Shown: piece by piece, positions 54,262 to 62,045 of the stretch
How the letters are laid out: every line of letters begins with the position of its first letter
How positions within the stretch are numbered: the first letter of the stretch is position 1
Assembly: GCA_903939115.1 (NCBI GenBank)
Contig: CAJAFV010000071.1
Span: 150,924-214,923 of the forward strand
Source of the DNA: an uncultured Geobacteraceae bacterium
GTDB taxonomy: Bacteria; Desulfobacterota; Desulfuromonadia; Geobacterales; Pseudopelobacteraceae
Direction: 5' to 3'
DNA length: 64,000 nucleotides
Notes under the pieces: generated by a model
The model's database searches: none
Told to the model about the DNA's origin: nothing
Seen by the model: only the letters and a program-made list of their open reading frames with translations
Translations under genes and position numbers: made by a program

Positions 54262-54617
54262 TACAGCTCCTTGGTGGTCAGCAACTTCAGTTCAGGCAGA
54301 ACGGGCAATATGCGCGGGCCGTGGGCCGATATCATAAAAAATCATACTGCGTTTCAATGTAAAAGAAAGAGCAATAGAAATGGTTCCGGTATAGTGGTAC
54401 CATATTACCACTTTAAGGTCAAAAAAAATCGCGTTCCGGTCTGGGTTGCAGTCGTTATGCAGTTGTTATTGAAAGATCTGAACGCTTGTCATACAATCAC
54501 AACAATAAAAATGTGTCAATAAACAAATGGCGTTATTCTGAATATCATTGCGCAGTGCGAAATGCTTACTGCCGTGCCTGATGAATATATATTGCTATGG
54601 TTTTTGAGGAGAAAAGG
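54262..54617. promoter_or_regulatory. divergent control region with an inverted-repeat operator
   Basis: AT-rich 356-bp gap between the activase operon (leftward) and the histidine kinase (rightward). It contains a 7-bp inverted repeat, AGTGGTA (54393-54399) and TACCACT (54406-54412), with a 6-bp spacer, suitable as a dimeric repressor or activator site. A weak TTGAAA/TATGAT pair lies on the reverse strand upstream of the activase gene. The small open frames here look like chance. Confidence 0.4.
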
Positions 54618-55724
54618 ATGAATCACAGCATGATCAGCGACTACATGGCCCACGGTTACTGTTTTTCGTGGGAACCGGGTCTGGTATGGCTTCACGTTGT
54701 CTCCGATCTTCTTACCGGAGTGGCTTACTACGCTATCGCCTTTGCCATGGCATATTATATCGTTAAAAGGAGGGATGAGCCGTTTGCATTAATATTTCTG
54801 CTGTTTGCCGTTTTTATTATGGCATGCGGCACCACCCACTTCTTTGCCGTTTACACGATATATATCCCGGAATACTGGCTGGAAGGATATATAAAAGCCT
54901 TCACCATGGTGGTCTCAGTGGTTACGGCCATTCTGCTTATTCCAAAGATACCGTTAGCGATTGAGATGCCGAGCCTTGTCAAAACCCTTAAGGATTTACA
55001 GTTGGTCAGCGCAGCACAGCAGCGCACGGAAGAAGAGCTGAATCAAAAGGTAGCAGAACTGGAGCGCTTTACCTACACCGTTTCTCATGACCTTAAGAGC
55101 CCGATAATTACCATCAAGGGATTCACCGGGTCTCTGGAGAAGGATCTGCTGAAAGGTAATTACGAGCGGATGGCGGGTGATCTGAAGCGGGTCAGCGATG
55201 CCGCCGATAAAATGAACGATCTGCTGCGCGATCTGCTGGAACTATCTACCGTCGGCCGGGTAATCAATGAGCCGGAGCCGGCGGATATGAATATGCTGGT
55301 AGCGGATGTGCTGGCGCAACTGGATGGGCCTTTGAAAAATAAAAAGCTGATTGTTGACGTACAGCCCGGTCTGCCTATGGTTTATTGCGACCGGCGGCGC
55401 ATGGCCGAAGCGGTGCAGAATCTGATAGAAAACGCCATCAATTATATGGGTGATCAGCCGGAGCCGCGCATACAGTTTGGCATGCGGGAAGATGCCGGTG
55501 AGACCGTTTTCTTTGTGCAGGATAACGGCATCGGTATTGATGAAAAATATCACCAGATCATCTTTGGACTGTTCAATAAACTGTCGGCTGATAGCGAAGG
55601 CACCGGAGTCGGCCTGGCGTTGGTCAAGCGGATTATCGAAGTGCACGGTGGCCGGATTTGGGTGGAGTCGCACGGCGTAGGGATGGGGAGCCGGTTTTGT
55701 TTTACAATTAAAGAGGTGAAATAA
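54618..55724 (+). CDS. histidine kinase with ethylene-receptor-like membrane domain
   Basis: 368-residue sensor kinase. Three membrane helices at about residues 22-110 match the ETR1 ethylene-binding domain. Numbered from the upstream ATG at 54597, Asp37, Tyr44, Cys77 and His81 reproduce the spacing of ETR1 Asp25, Tyr32, Cys65 and His69, the last two being the copper ligands (CGTTH here, CGATH in ETR1). A coiled coil leads to an H-box (TYTVSHDLKSPIITIKGF) and a complete ATP-binding domain (N-box, DNGIGIDEKYHQ, GTGVGLALVKRIIEVHGG). There is no GAF, PAS or receiver domain. The start at 54618 has GAGGAG upstream. No response regulator is adjacent. The ligand could be ethylene or another small molecule. 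Confidence 0.88.
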   Translation: MNHSMISDYMAHGYCFSWEPGLVWLHVVSDLLTGVAYYAIAFAMAYYIVKRRDEPFALIFLLFAVFIMACGTTHFFAVYTIYIPEYWLEGYIKAFTMVVSVVTAILLIPKIPLAIEMPSLVKTLKDLQLVSAAQQRTEEELNQKVAELERFTYTVSHDLKSPIITIKGFTGSLEKDLLKGNYERMAGDLKRVSDAADKMNDLLRDLLELSTVGRVINEPEPADMNMLVADVLAQLDGPLKNKKLIVDVQPGLPMVYCDRRRMAEAVQNLIENAINYMGDQPEPRIQFGMREDAGETVFFVQDNGIGIDEKYHQIIFGLFNKLSADSEGTGVGLALVKRIIEVHGGRIWVESHGVGMGSRFCFTIKEVK

Positions 55725-55788
55725 TGAGCGGTGAACCATTAACAATCAAAAGGCGGTGCAGGCCCTCCCCCGCATTGTCGTCCATTCG

Positions 55789-56625
55789 TTATTCACCGCG
55801 ATAAGAGCCCGTCCTCTTCTCCATAAAAGCGCTGACCGCCTCCATATGGTCCTTAGTATGATGAGCCATGGCCTGAAAACAGGCACAGAGATCAAGGAAG
55901 TCCGGCAGATCGCTCCGCTGGGCCAGCTTCATCATCCGCTTAGTCAGCCGCACCGTCAGGGGCGGTTTCGCGGCAATCTGGCCGGCCAGTTCCCACGCCC
56001 GAGACAGAAGCAGTTCCGGTTCCACGACTTCGAGGAATAAGCCGAGCTGCAGCGCCTCCGCCGCCTTGATGACGCGACCGGTAAAGGTCAGTTCCGCTGC
56101 CCGCTGGTAACCGATCAGGCGCTGCATGAACCAGGCACCGCCGTCACCCGGTGTGATGCCAAGATTAATAAATGTCTCCCCTACCTGGGCCCGTGTTGAG
56201 GCGATACGCAAATCACACATACAGGCTAGGTCAAAGCCGGCACCGATGGCCGGGCCGTTGACGGCGGCAATAACAGGAATCTCCGCCTTATGCAGGGCCA
56301 GCGGAATCTGCTGGATTCCTCGCCGGTACTCGTCCTGAATACTGAGCGCCGACCCGCTGAAAATACCGCTCTGGTCCTGCATCTCTTTGACGTTGCCGCC
56401 CGAGCAGAATGCGGAGCCGTCACCGGTTATTATGAGCGCGGAGAGACCGGGCTCGGAATTTGCCCAGTTAACCGTCTTTACAATATCATCGATCAGAAAT
56501 GTTCCGGTCAGGGCGTTGCGAACATCATTTCTCTTAAGCGTCAATAAGGCAACCCGCCCCTTAACCTCCAGCGATGAATCCGCCAGCATGGGCACTTCCA
56601 ACATACTCTCTGTATCACTGCTCAT
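55789..56625 (-). CDS. enoyl-CoA hydratase/isomerase family protein with altered active site
   Basis: 278-residue crotonase-fold protein. Oxyanion-hole motifs FCSGGNVKEMQ and NGPAIGAGFDLACMCDLR are present. However, the first catalytic Glu position reads Asp (GAGFDL) and the second region reads INLGITPGDGGAWF with no Glu, so simple hydration is unlikely. Isomerase, hydrolase, decarboxylase or ring-modifying activity is possible. The frame extends to 56652. The Met at 56625 has AGGGG upstream. It is downstream of the biotin-enzyme cluster, separated from it by a REP repeat. Confidence 0.85.
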   Translation of the reverse strand: MSSDTESMLEVPMLADSSLEVKGRVALLTLKRNDVRNALTGTFLIDDIVKTVNWANSEPGLSALIITGDGSAFCSGGNVKEMQDQSGIFSGSALSIQDEYRRGIQQIPLALHKAEIPVIAAVNGPAIGAGFDLACMCDLRIASTRAQVGETFINLGITPGDGGAWFMQRLIGYQRAAELTFTGRVIKAAEALQLGLFLEVVEPELLLSRAWELAGQIAAKPPLTVRLTKRMMKLAQRSDLPDFLDLCACFQAMAHHTKDHMEAVSAFMEKRTGSYRGE

Positions 56626-56745
56626 AAAACCCCTAATCCAATTCCATTTCAAAGCCCAATCTTCGTTGGCTTGATATCATCTTTGAGATGGAATTGGTAA
56701 AAAAAATTCCGATTAGTGCCAATCTTCAGCCAGCGCTTCAAAACA

Positions 56746-56852
56746 TCCCCTCTCCCTGAGGGAGAGGGTTAGGGTGAGGGGAAAATGTCAACTTATCAGA
56801 CAACCCCACCCCCTCATCCGGCCTTCGGCCACCTTCTCCCACAGGGAGAAGG
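56746..56852 (+). repeat. REP-type palindromic repeat (family A), intergenic
   Basis: CCCTCTCCCTGAGGGAGAGGG hairpin, TTAGGGTGAGGGG, about 30 bp of unique sequence, then CCTCATCCGGCCTTCGGCCACC and CTTCTCCCACAGGGAGAAGG. Same family and orientation as the copy at 44161. It lies between the methyltransferase and the crotonase-like gene. Confidence 0.85.
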
Positions 56853-56897
56853 AACGAGCTGAAGCATAGCGCTATTCGGCAAAAATATTATTGATGT

Positions 56898-57743
56898 CTA
56901 TATTTCCGGTCGGCGTACGACCGCCTCGATCAAGGCAATGCGCTCTTCTTCAAGATTCAGCATCTGGTTCTGCGCCATAGTGCGAAAGTCATCCCCCAAA
57001 AGCAGCTGCAGCCCGAATGACGGGAGCCCTTCCTGGCGGATCTTTTCCCTCAGGTGACTGAACCAGGAACGGCCGGATTCGGTAACATCACGCCAGGCAA
57101 GTACTTCAAAGCCGGTCTCCGTGAGTCTCTCCAGCAACTGCTCCGCTGTCAGCAGAAAACTGATCGAAGGTTCCGGCGCCCAGGGAACCGGAAAATGAAT
57201 CTCCCCGCCCGTCCCGGCAAGGATATCGTACAGGGCAAGCCGCCCACCCGGTTTCAAAACCCTCCACATCTCCTGGTAAAACCGGACTTTGTCCCGGATA
57301 TTCATCGCCGTATGCTGAGTCCAGACAATATCGAACGAAGCGTCCGGAAACGGTAGGTTGATAGCGTTGCCCTGTTGAAAACAAACCAGGGAGTCAAGGC
57401 CGAGTCGCTGGGTAAGATCAACAGCGGCCCGGCAATAATCGGCGCTCAGATCGACTCCGGTGACGCGGCAGCCGAATGTGTTCGCAAGATACCGTGCCGC
57501 ACCACCGAGGCCGCAGCCGACATCGAGAACCTGCATGCCGTTATCAAGGCCGAGATCCCGGGCCAGCTCGATAGTGGCCTTGCGCCCACGGATGTGAAAC
57601 TCGTCGATCGGGACGAGATCTTCGAAGTTAAGTCGGTCAGGATCTTTGCCGGCGGAGGTCAGGGCATGCAGAATTTTCGTACCCAACTCTTCTGACGAGT
57701 AGTGGTCCTGGATTTTATCCGAATGTGCGTCGGCTGAAGGCAT
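56898..57743 (-). CDS. class I SAM-dependent methyltransferase
   Basis: 281 residues. SAM-binding motif I VLDVGCGLGGAARYLA (about 73-88), motif II FDIVWTQHTAMNI and motif III LKPGGRLALYDI place it in the UbiE/sterol/glycine-sarcosine methyltransferase group. It starts 5 bp after the biotin-enzyme gene and is co-transcribed with it. The acceptor substrate is unknown and no link to aromatic degradation is evident from sequence. Confidence 0.85.
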   Translation of the reverse strand: MPSADAHSDKIQDHYSSEELGTKILHALTSAGKDPDRLNFEDLVPIDEFHIRGRKATIELARDLGLDNGMQVLDVGCGLGGAARYLANTFGCRVTGVDLSADYCRAAVDLTQRLGLDSLVCFQQGNAINLPFPDASFDIVWTQHTAMNIRDKVRFYQEMWRVLKPGGRLALYDILAGTGGEIHFPVPWAPEPSISFLLTAEQLLERLTETGFEVLAWRDVTESGRSWFSHLREKIRQEGLPSFGLQLLLGDDFRTMAQNQMLNLEEERIALIEAVVRRPEI

Positions 57744-57748
57744 TCGCC

Positions 57749-59839
57749 TTACTCAATCGTCAAAAGGATATCGCCGATAGTGACAGCATTTCCTTCCTGA
57801 ATGAGGATCTGCCCGACTGTTCCGTCCCGGTCGGCGAAGATCTCGTTTTCCATCTTCATCGCCTCCAGAATCAGCAGCAGATCTCCCTCCTGAACCTTCT
57901 GTCCCGGGACAACCTCGATCTTCCAAATGTTGCCGGCCAGCGGGGCAGTTACCCCGTTCTTTGGCGCTGATGTCGCAACAGGATGGGCTGCGACAGCTGT
58001 CGGCTGGGCTGCGCCGCCAACACCTAGCAACGTAACGAGCGGTTGGCCGATGGTGACGGCGTTTCCCTCTTCGATATGGATCGTGCCGACGACCCCGTCC
58101 CGGTCGGCGAAGATTTCGTTTTCCATCTTCATCGCTTCGAGAATGAGCAGGAGATCGCCCTCCTGTACCTGCTGGCCCGGGTCAACTTCAATCTTCCAGA
58201 CGTTGCCGGCCAGCGGTGACACAATGTCGTTGTGTGATACTGCTGCTGGTGGCGGTGCTGCTGTTGCAGCTGCTCCTGCAGCTGAAGTCGCTGCCGATGC
58301 TGCGGCCGCCGCAGCTGCAGCGGCACCGGTCGCTTTGGCAACCTGTACCACGAAGGTCTGGCCGCCGCCGGTGACGGTGAAGAGTTCGCCGCCGCTGACT
58401 GTCGGAGGTGCCGGAGCCGCTTTGGCTGTTGGTGTCTTCTCGCCGGTCGGTACCGGTTCGAACATGTCCGGGTTGTCGCGGTGTTCGAGGAATTTGAGTC
58501 CCACCTGCTGAAACAGGGCGTAGGTGAGGACGTCTTCGACTTCGTGATCGCCGAGTTTCAGCCCTTTTTCGGCAGCGATACCGCGCAGATCGGCGGTGAG
58601 TTTGTCCATTTCGGCATCAATCAGGTCGGCCGGCCGGCAGGTGATCGGCTCGGCTCCGGCGAGAACTTTCAGCTGCAGTTCCCTGTTGACCGGTGCCGAG
58701 GTGGCGCCGTATTCCCCTTTGAGAACGGCGGCGGTCTCTTTGGTCATCGATTTGTAGCGTTCGCCGGTGAGGATGTTAATGACCGCCTGGCTGCCGACGA
58801 TCTGTGACGTGGGGGTGACGAGCGGTATGTAGCCGAGGTCTTTGCGCACCCGGGGGATTTCGGCGAGGACCAGGTCCATTTTGTGGCCGGCGTTCTGCTC
58901 TTTGAGCTGGCTCTCCATGTTGGTAAGCATGCCGCCCGGTACCTGAGCGAGAATAATGCGGGCGTCGATCCCTTTGAGGGAGCCTTCGAATTTGGCATAT
59001 TTCTTCCGTACAATCGTGAAGTAGTCAGCGATCTCCTGCAGCAGCACCATGTCGAGGCCGGTGGGGGTGTCCGTGTCGTTCATGATTGCGACCAGCGCTT
59101 CGGTGGCGGAGTGGCCGTAGGTCATGCTCATGGAGGAGATGGAGGTGTCGACGTTTTCGACGCCGGCTTCAATTGCCTTGATGTACGTGGCTGTGGACAT
59201 GCCGGTGGTTGCGTGGCACTGCATGTGGATCGGGATGTCGATCGCTTTTTTGAGTTTCTTGACCAGTTCATAGGCGACGTAAGGTGAGAGCAGGCCGGCC
59301 ATATCCTTGATACAGAGGGAGTGCGATCCCATATCTTCAATCCGTTTGGCGAGATCAACCCATTTGGGTATGGTGTCAACCGGACTGACAGTGTAGGACA
59401 TGGTCCCCTGGGCATGTTTGTCCTGTTTGATGACGGCTTTGATGGCGGTCTCGAGGTTGCGCGGGTCGTTCATGGCGTCAAAGACACGGAAGACGTCGAT
59501 GCCGTTGACAGCGGCCCGTTCGACGAATTTTTCGACGACGTCATCGGCGTAGTGGCGGTAGCCGAGGATGTTCTGTCCTCGGAACAGCATCTGCTGCGGT
59601 GTTTTCGGCATCGCTTTCTTCAGTTCCCGGAGGCGTACCCAGGGGTCTTCGCCGAGGAAGCGGATGCAGGAGTCGAACGTGGCGCCCCCCCACATTTCGA
59701 TGGACCAGTAGCCGACCTGATCGAGTTTATCGCAGATGGGGAGCATGTCATCGAGGCGCAGACGGGTGGCAAAGAGTGATTGATGGGCGTCCCGCAGGAC
59801 GACTTCGGTGAGGCCGAGTGGTTTTTTATGTTTGCTCAT
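57749..59839 (-). CDS. transcarboxylase 5S/oxaloacetate decarboxylase alpha-type carboxyltransferase with two biotinyl domains
   Basis: 696 residues. Residues 1-480 are a 5S/OadA/PycB carboxyltransferase TIM barrel acting on pyruvate/oxaloacetate. Motifs are [81 protein letters not shown] and [13 protein letters not shown], very close to Propionibacterium transcarboxylase 5S. After an Ala/Pro linker come two near-identical biotinyl domains (about 540-604 and 630-696), each with EAMKME and modifiable lysines at 571 and 662. One domain is normal, so this is an internal duplication. No biotin carboxylase is nearby. It is co-transcribed with a GcdA-type carboxyltransferase that lacks its own biotin carrier. 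Confidence 0.93.
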   Translation of the reverse strand: MSKHKKPLGLTEVVLRDAHQSLFATRLRLDDMLPICDKLDQVGYWSIEMWGGATFDSCIRFLGEDPWVRLRELKKAMPKTPQQMLFRGQNILGYRHYADDVVEKFVERAAVNGIDVFRVFDAMNDPRNLETAIKAVIKQDKHAQGTMSYTVSPVDTIPKWVDLAKRIEDMGSHSLCIKDMAGLLSPYVAYELVKKLKKAIDIPIHMQCHATTGMSTATYIKAIEAGVENVDTSISSMSMTYGHSATEALVAIMNDTDTPTGLDMVLLQEIADYFTIVRKKYAKFEGSLKGIDARIILAQVPGGMLTNMESQLKEQNAGHKMDLVLAEIPRVRKDLGYIPLVTPTSQIVGSQAVINILTGERYKSMTKETAAVLKGEYGATSAPVNRELQLKVLAGAEPITCRPADLIDAEMDKLTADLRGIAAEKGLKLGDHEVEDVLTYALFQQVGLKFLEHRDNPDMFEPVPTGEKTPTAKAAPAPPTVSGGELFTVTGGGQTFVVQVAKATGAAAAAAAAASAATSAAGAAATAAPPPAAVSHNDIVSPLAGNVWKIEVDPGQQVQEGDLLLILEAMKMENEIFADRDGVVGTIHIEEGNAVTIGQPLVTLLGVGGAAQPTAVAAHPVATSAPKNGVTAPLAGNIWKIEVVPGQKVQEGDLLLILEAMKMENEIFADRDGTVGQILIQEGNAVTIGDILLTIE
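57752..57952 (-). repeat. second copy of duplicated biotinyl domain
   Basis: Encodes residues 630-696 of the carboxyltransferase. Its DNA is a diverged direct repeat of 58028-58222 (shared stretches such as the GGCCGGCAACGT/AACAT region and ATGAAGATGGAAAACGAGAT). Confidence 0.8.
58028..58222 (-). repeat. first copy of duplicated biotinyl domain
   Basis: Encodes residues 540-604. Protein identity to the second copy is high ([20 protein letters not shown] against [20 protein letters not shown]), so the duplication is recent or kept similar by selection or conversion. Confidence 0.8.
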
Positions 59840-59904
59840 ACGCTTACCCCGTAAAATTTAGATTTGTAGAAATCTTTGTATTTATCCTCAACTCTATTAA
59901 ATCT

Positions 59905-60060
59905 CACCACAGAGCCACAGAGGTCACAGAGGTCACAGAGAAAATCTTTTTATACCCAAGAACCTATCGTTAAAATAAAAACGGGGCTTTTGTCTTGTGG
60001 GTGTACGTGATTTTTTAATAAACTCAATCTTTTCTCTGTGTTCTCTGTGACTCTGTGGTC
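59905..60060. repeat. ~155-bp palindromic repeat (family B), copy 1
   Basis: Starts CACCACAGAGCCACAGAGGTCACAGAG (written in part: CACCACAGAG) and ends CTCTGTGACTCTGTGGT. The arms are inverted and built from CACAGAG/CTCTGTG units around an AT-rich core. It lies in the gap between gcdA and the biotin-enzyme gene. Homologous along its whole length to 61880-62027. Confidence 0.85.
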
Positions 60061-60075
60061 GAAGTGCCTTTTGGT

Positions 60076-61833
60076 CTATCCCTTGATGATCCTCGGCAGA
60101 AGCAGCTGGTGGACCGGCGTGATCGAGCGCGGGTTCTGATAGTTGGCACCGGTGAAGGCCTGAATGTATCTGCGCAGGTCGGGCAGGGTGACGATTTCGT
60201 CGACAAAGCCGCTCTTGCCGCAGTACGCCGGCCGCGATTTGTCCTGATAGTCAGTGATCATCTGGTTCATTTTATCGAGGATGGGGGTCAGGTCGTTGCC
60301 CGCTTCGTCCTCTTTGACCAGGCGCCGGGCGTATGATGCGGCGGCGGCGGTTTCACCATGCATGACGTAGATTTCAGTCAGCGGGGTGCCGAGAGTGAAG
60401 GCGTTGTTGTTGTTGGCCTGCGGGCCGCACATGATGTAGTGGGCGGCGGCGGTCCCTTTGCGCAGAACGACGCACATCATGGAGAGTTCAGTCTGTTCGA
60501 TGGAGTAGACGAGTGACTGGCCGAGGGCGAGCAGTTCTGCTTCTTCAGCGAGGTCGCCGACGTCAATGCCGGTGGTGTCCTGCATCCAGACGATCGGCAG
60601 GTTGTCGCGGCCGCAGAGGGTGACGAATTCGGCCTGTTTGATGAGTCCTTCGCGGTAATGTTTGCCGCCGACGGCGGGATAGGCACCTTTGGCGTACTCC
60701 GGATAGCCGGGGAAAACCCCTTGGCGGTTGCCGATGAAAGCGACCGGGAAACCGTCGATTTTAGCGATGCCGGCGTAGACTTCGCGGCCGTAGTCGGGGC
60801 GGTATTCCATGAATTCGCTGTTGTCGGTGATGCGGGCCAGGATCTGGATGGCGTCGTAGGGGCGTTTCTGGTTGGCCGGAAGGAGCATGTTGAGGTCTTC
60901 GCCCGGGAACTTCGGCTCCGCGGGAGTTGCGACCCGGAACATGGTCGGGTCGTAGGCCGGCATCATGCGCATGTATTCTTTGATGCCGTCGAGTACCCCT
61001 GTTTCGGTGTTGTGGACTTCGCGGAAGTAGGCGGTCTGGTCGAAGTGGGTTTCGACCCGGCCGGGGTCTTTGGCTTTGAAGTTTTTGGTGGCGCTGATGA
61101 GTGCCTGAGCGGCTTCGACGTCGACATGCCCTTTCGGGTTCATGCCGCCGACGATGCCGGCGCCGCCGACGGCGATGTTGGCCCCTTCATGGGCGATGAG
61201 GATGGTGGGGCTGATTCCCTGATAGCCGCCGCCGGCGGGGTTGGTGCCGTAGATGCCGTTCAGGATCGGGATGCCGAGATGGTTGAGGTCGGCGTGCCGG
61301 TAGAAGGGAGCGCCGCTGGAGCGGCGGCCGGCGTAGACGGTCTCCTGCTCCATCAGTTTGACACCGCTGCAGTTGGTCAGCCACACGAGCGGGATGTTGA
61401 GCCGTTTGGCCATGTCGGTGACCATGAGGATGTTTTCCGATTGTCCGGCGATCCAGGCGCCGGCCATGACTTTGTTGTCAAAGCCGATGACGACGGCCCA
61501 CTTCCCTTCTATTTTACCGATGCCGTTGACAACGCCGGTACATCCCTCTTCGTTGTCACGCGGGTTGTAGAGGGTGTGCAGCGGGGACCAGGTGCCGGGA
61601 TCAATGAGGTAGTCAAGGCGGTCGTAGATGGTCATGCCGCCCCGCTCATGGATCTTTTTGGCGGGAATGCCGGCATTTTTGACCCGCTCAACTTCGAGGG
61701 AGAGGATGCGCTCCTGTTCCTTAACCAGTTCGATGTTCTCCTGCGAACGGCGGATTTCTCCGTCGTTCAGGGCTTTGCCGATGTCGGCCATTTTCTCGAA
61801 GTAGGGGCGCAGCGGGGTCTGTTTGCGGGACAT
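60076..61833 (-). CDS. gcdA: glutaconyl-CoA decarboxylase alpha-type carboxyltransferase
   Basis: 585-residue biotin-dependent carboxyltransferase of the GcdA type, the length of Acidaminococcus GcdA (about 587). Close matches include GIYGTNPAGGGYQGISPTIL, VGGAGIVGGMNPKGHVDVE, VTLCGRDNLPIVWMQDTTGI, RKGTAAAHYIMCGPQANNNN and TPVHQLLLPR. Moves the carboxyl group of glutaconyl-CoA (or a similar enoyl-CoA) to biotin, giving crotonyl-CoA. The start at 61833 (MSRKQTPLRP) has AAGGAG upstream, and the longer frame to 61878 is not needed. The sodium-pumping GcdB and the small GcdD are not in the window. The only biotin carrier is the tandem pair on the next gene. Confidence 0.92.
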   Translation of the reverse strand: MSRKQTPLRPYFEKMADIGKALNDGEIRRSQENIELVKEQERILSLEVERVKNAGIPAKKIHERGGMTIYDRLDYLIDPGTWSPLHTLYNPRDNEEGCTGVVNGIGKIEGKWAVVIGFDNKVMAGAWIAGQSENILMVTDMAKRLNIPLVWLTNCSGVKLMEQETVYAGRRSSGAPFYRHADLNHLGIPILNGIYGTNPAGGGYQGISPTILIAHEGANIAVGGAGIVGGMNPKGHVDVEAAQALISATKNFKAKDPGRVETHFDQTAYFREVHNTETGVLDGIKEYMRMMPAYDPTMFRVATPAEPKFPGEDLNMLLPANQKRPYDAIQILARITDNSEFMEYRPDYGREVYAGIAKIDGFPVAFIGNRQGVFPGYPEYAKGAYPAVGGKHYREGLIKQAEFVTLCGRDNLPIVWMQDTTGIDVGDLAEEAELLALGQSLVYSIEQTELSMMCVVLRKGTAAAHYIMCGPQANNNNAFTLGTPLTEIYVMHGETAAAASYARRLVKEDEAGNDLTPILDKMNQMITDYQDKSRPAYCGKSGFVDEIVTLPDLRRYIQAFTGANYQNPRSITPVHQLLLPRIIKG

Positions 61834-61879
61834 GTAGGGCTCCTTTTCAATAGTAAAACAGTGTGACCTGAAAATCATT

Positions 61880-62027
61880 CACCACAGAGACACAGAGGGC
61901 ACAGAGAAATATTTTTTATATTCGAGTATTTATCGTTACTTTTAAAAACGTGGCTTTCATCTTTTAGAACGGCCTGATATTTCAAAACACTTATTCTTTG
62001 CTCTGTGTTCTCTGTGACTCTGTGGTG
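61880..62027. repeat. ~148-bp palindromic repeat (family B), copy 2
   Basis: Begins CACCACAGAGACACAGAGG and ends CTCTGTGACTCTGTGGTG, with inverted CACAGAG-rich arms and an AT-rich core sharing TATCGTTA and AAAACG with copy 1. It lies between the acyl-CoA dehydrogenase and gcdA, so the two copies bracket gcdA. Confidence 0.85.
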
Positions 62028-62045
62028 GAATTTCCGTTTACAGGT

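Noticed and set aside
54271..54522. 83-codon open frame upstream of the histidine kinase
   Set aside because: Basic, low-complexity product with no ribosome binding site, spanning the AT-rich control region.
60658..61866. 402-codon plus-strand open frame opposite gcdA
   Set aside because: It is the antisense shadow of a clearly conserved gene. The product is a Gly/Ala/Val/Asp-rich sequence with no recognisable domain, and high GC keeps such frames open.
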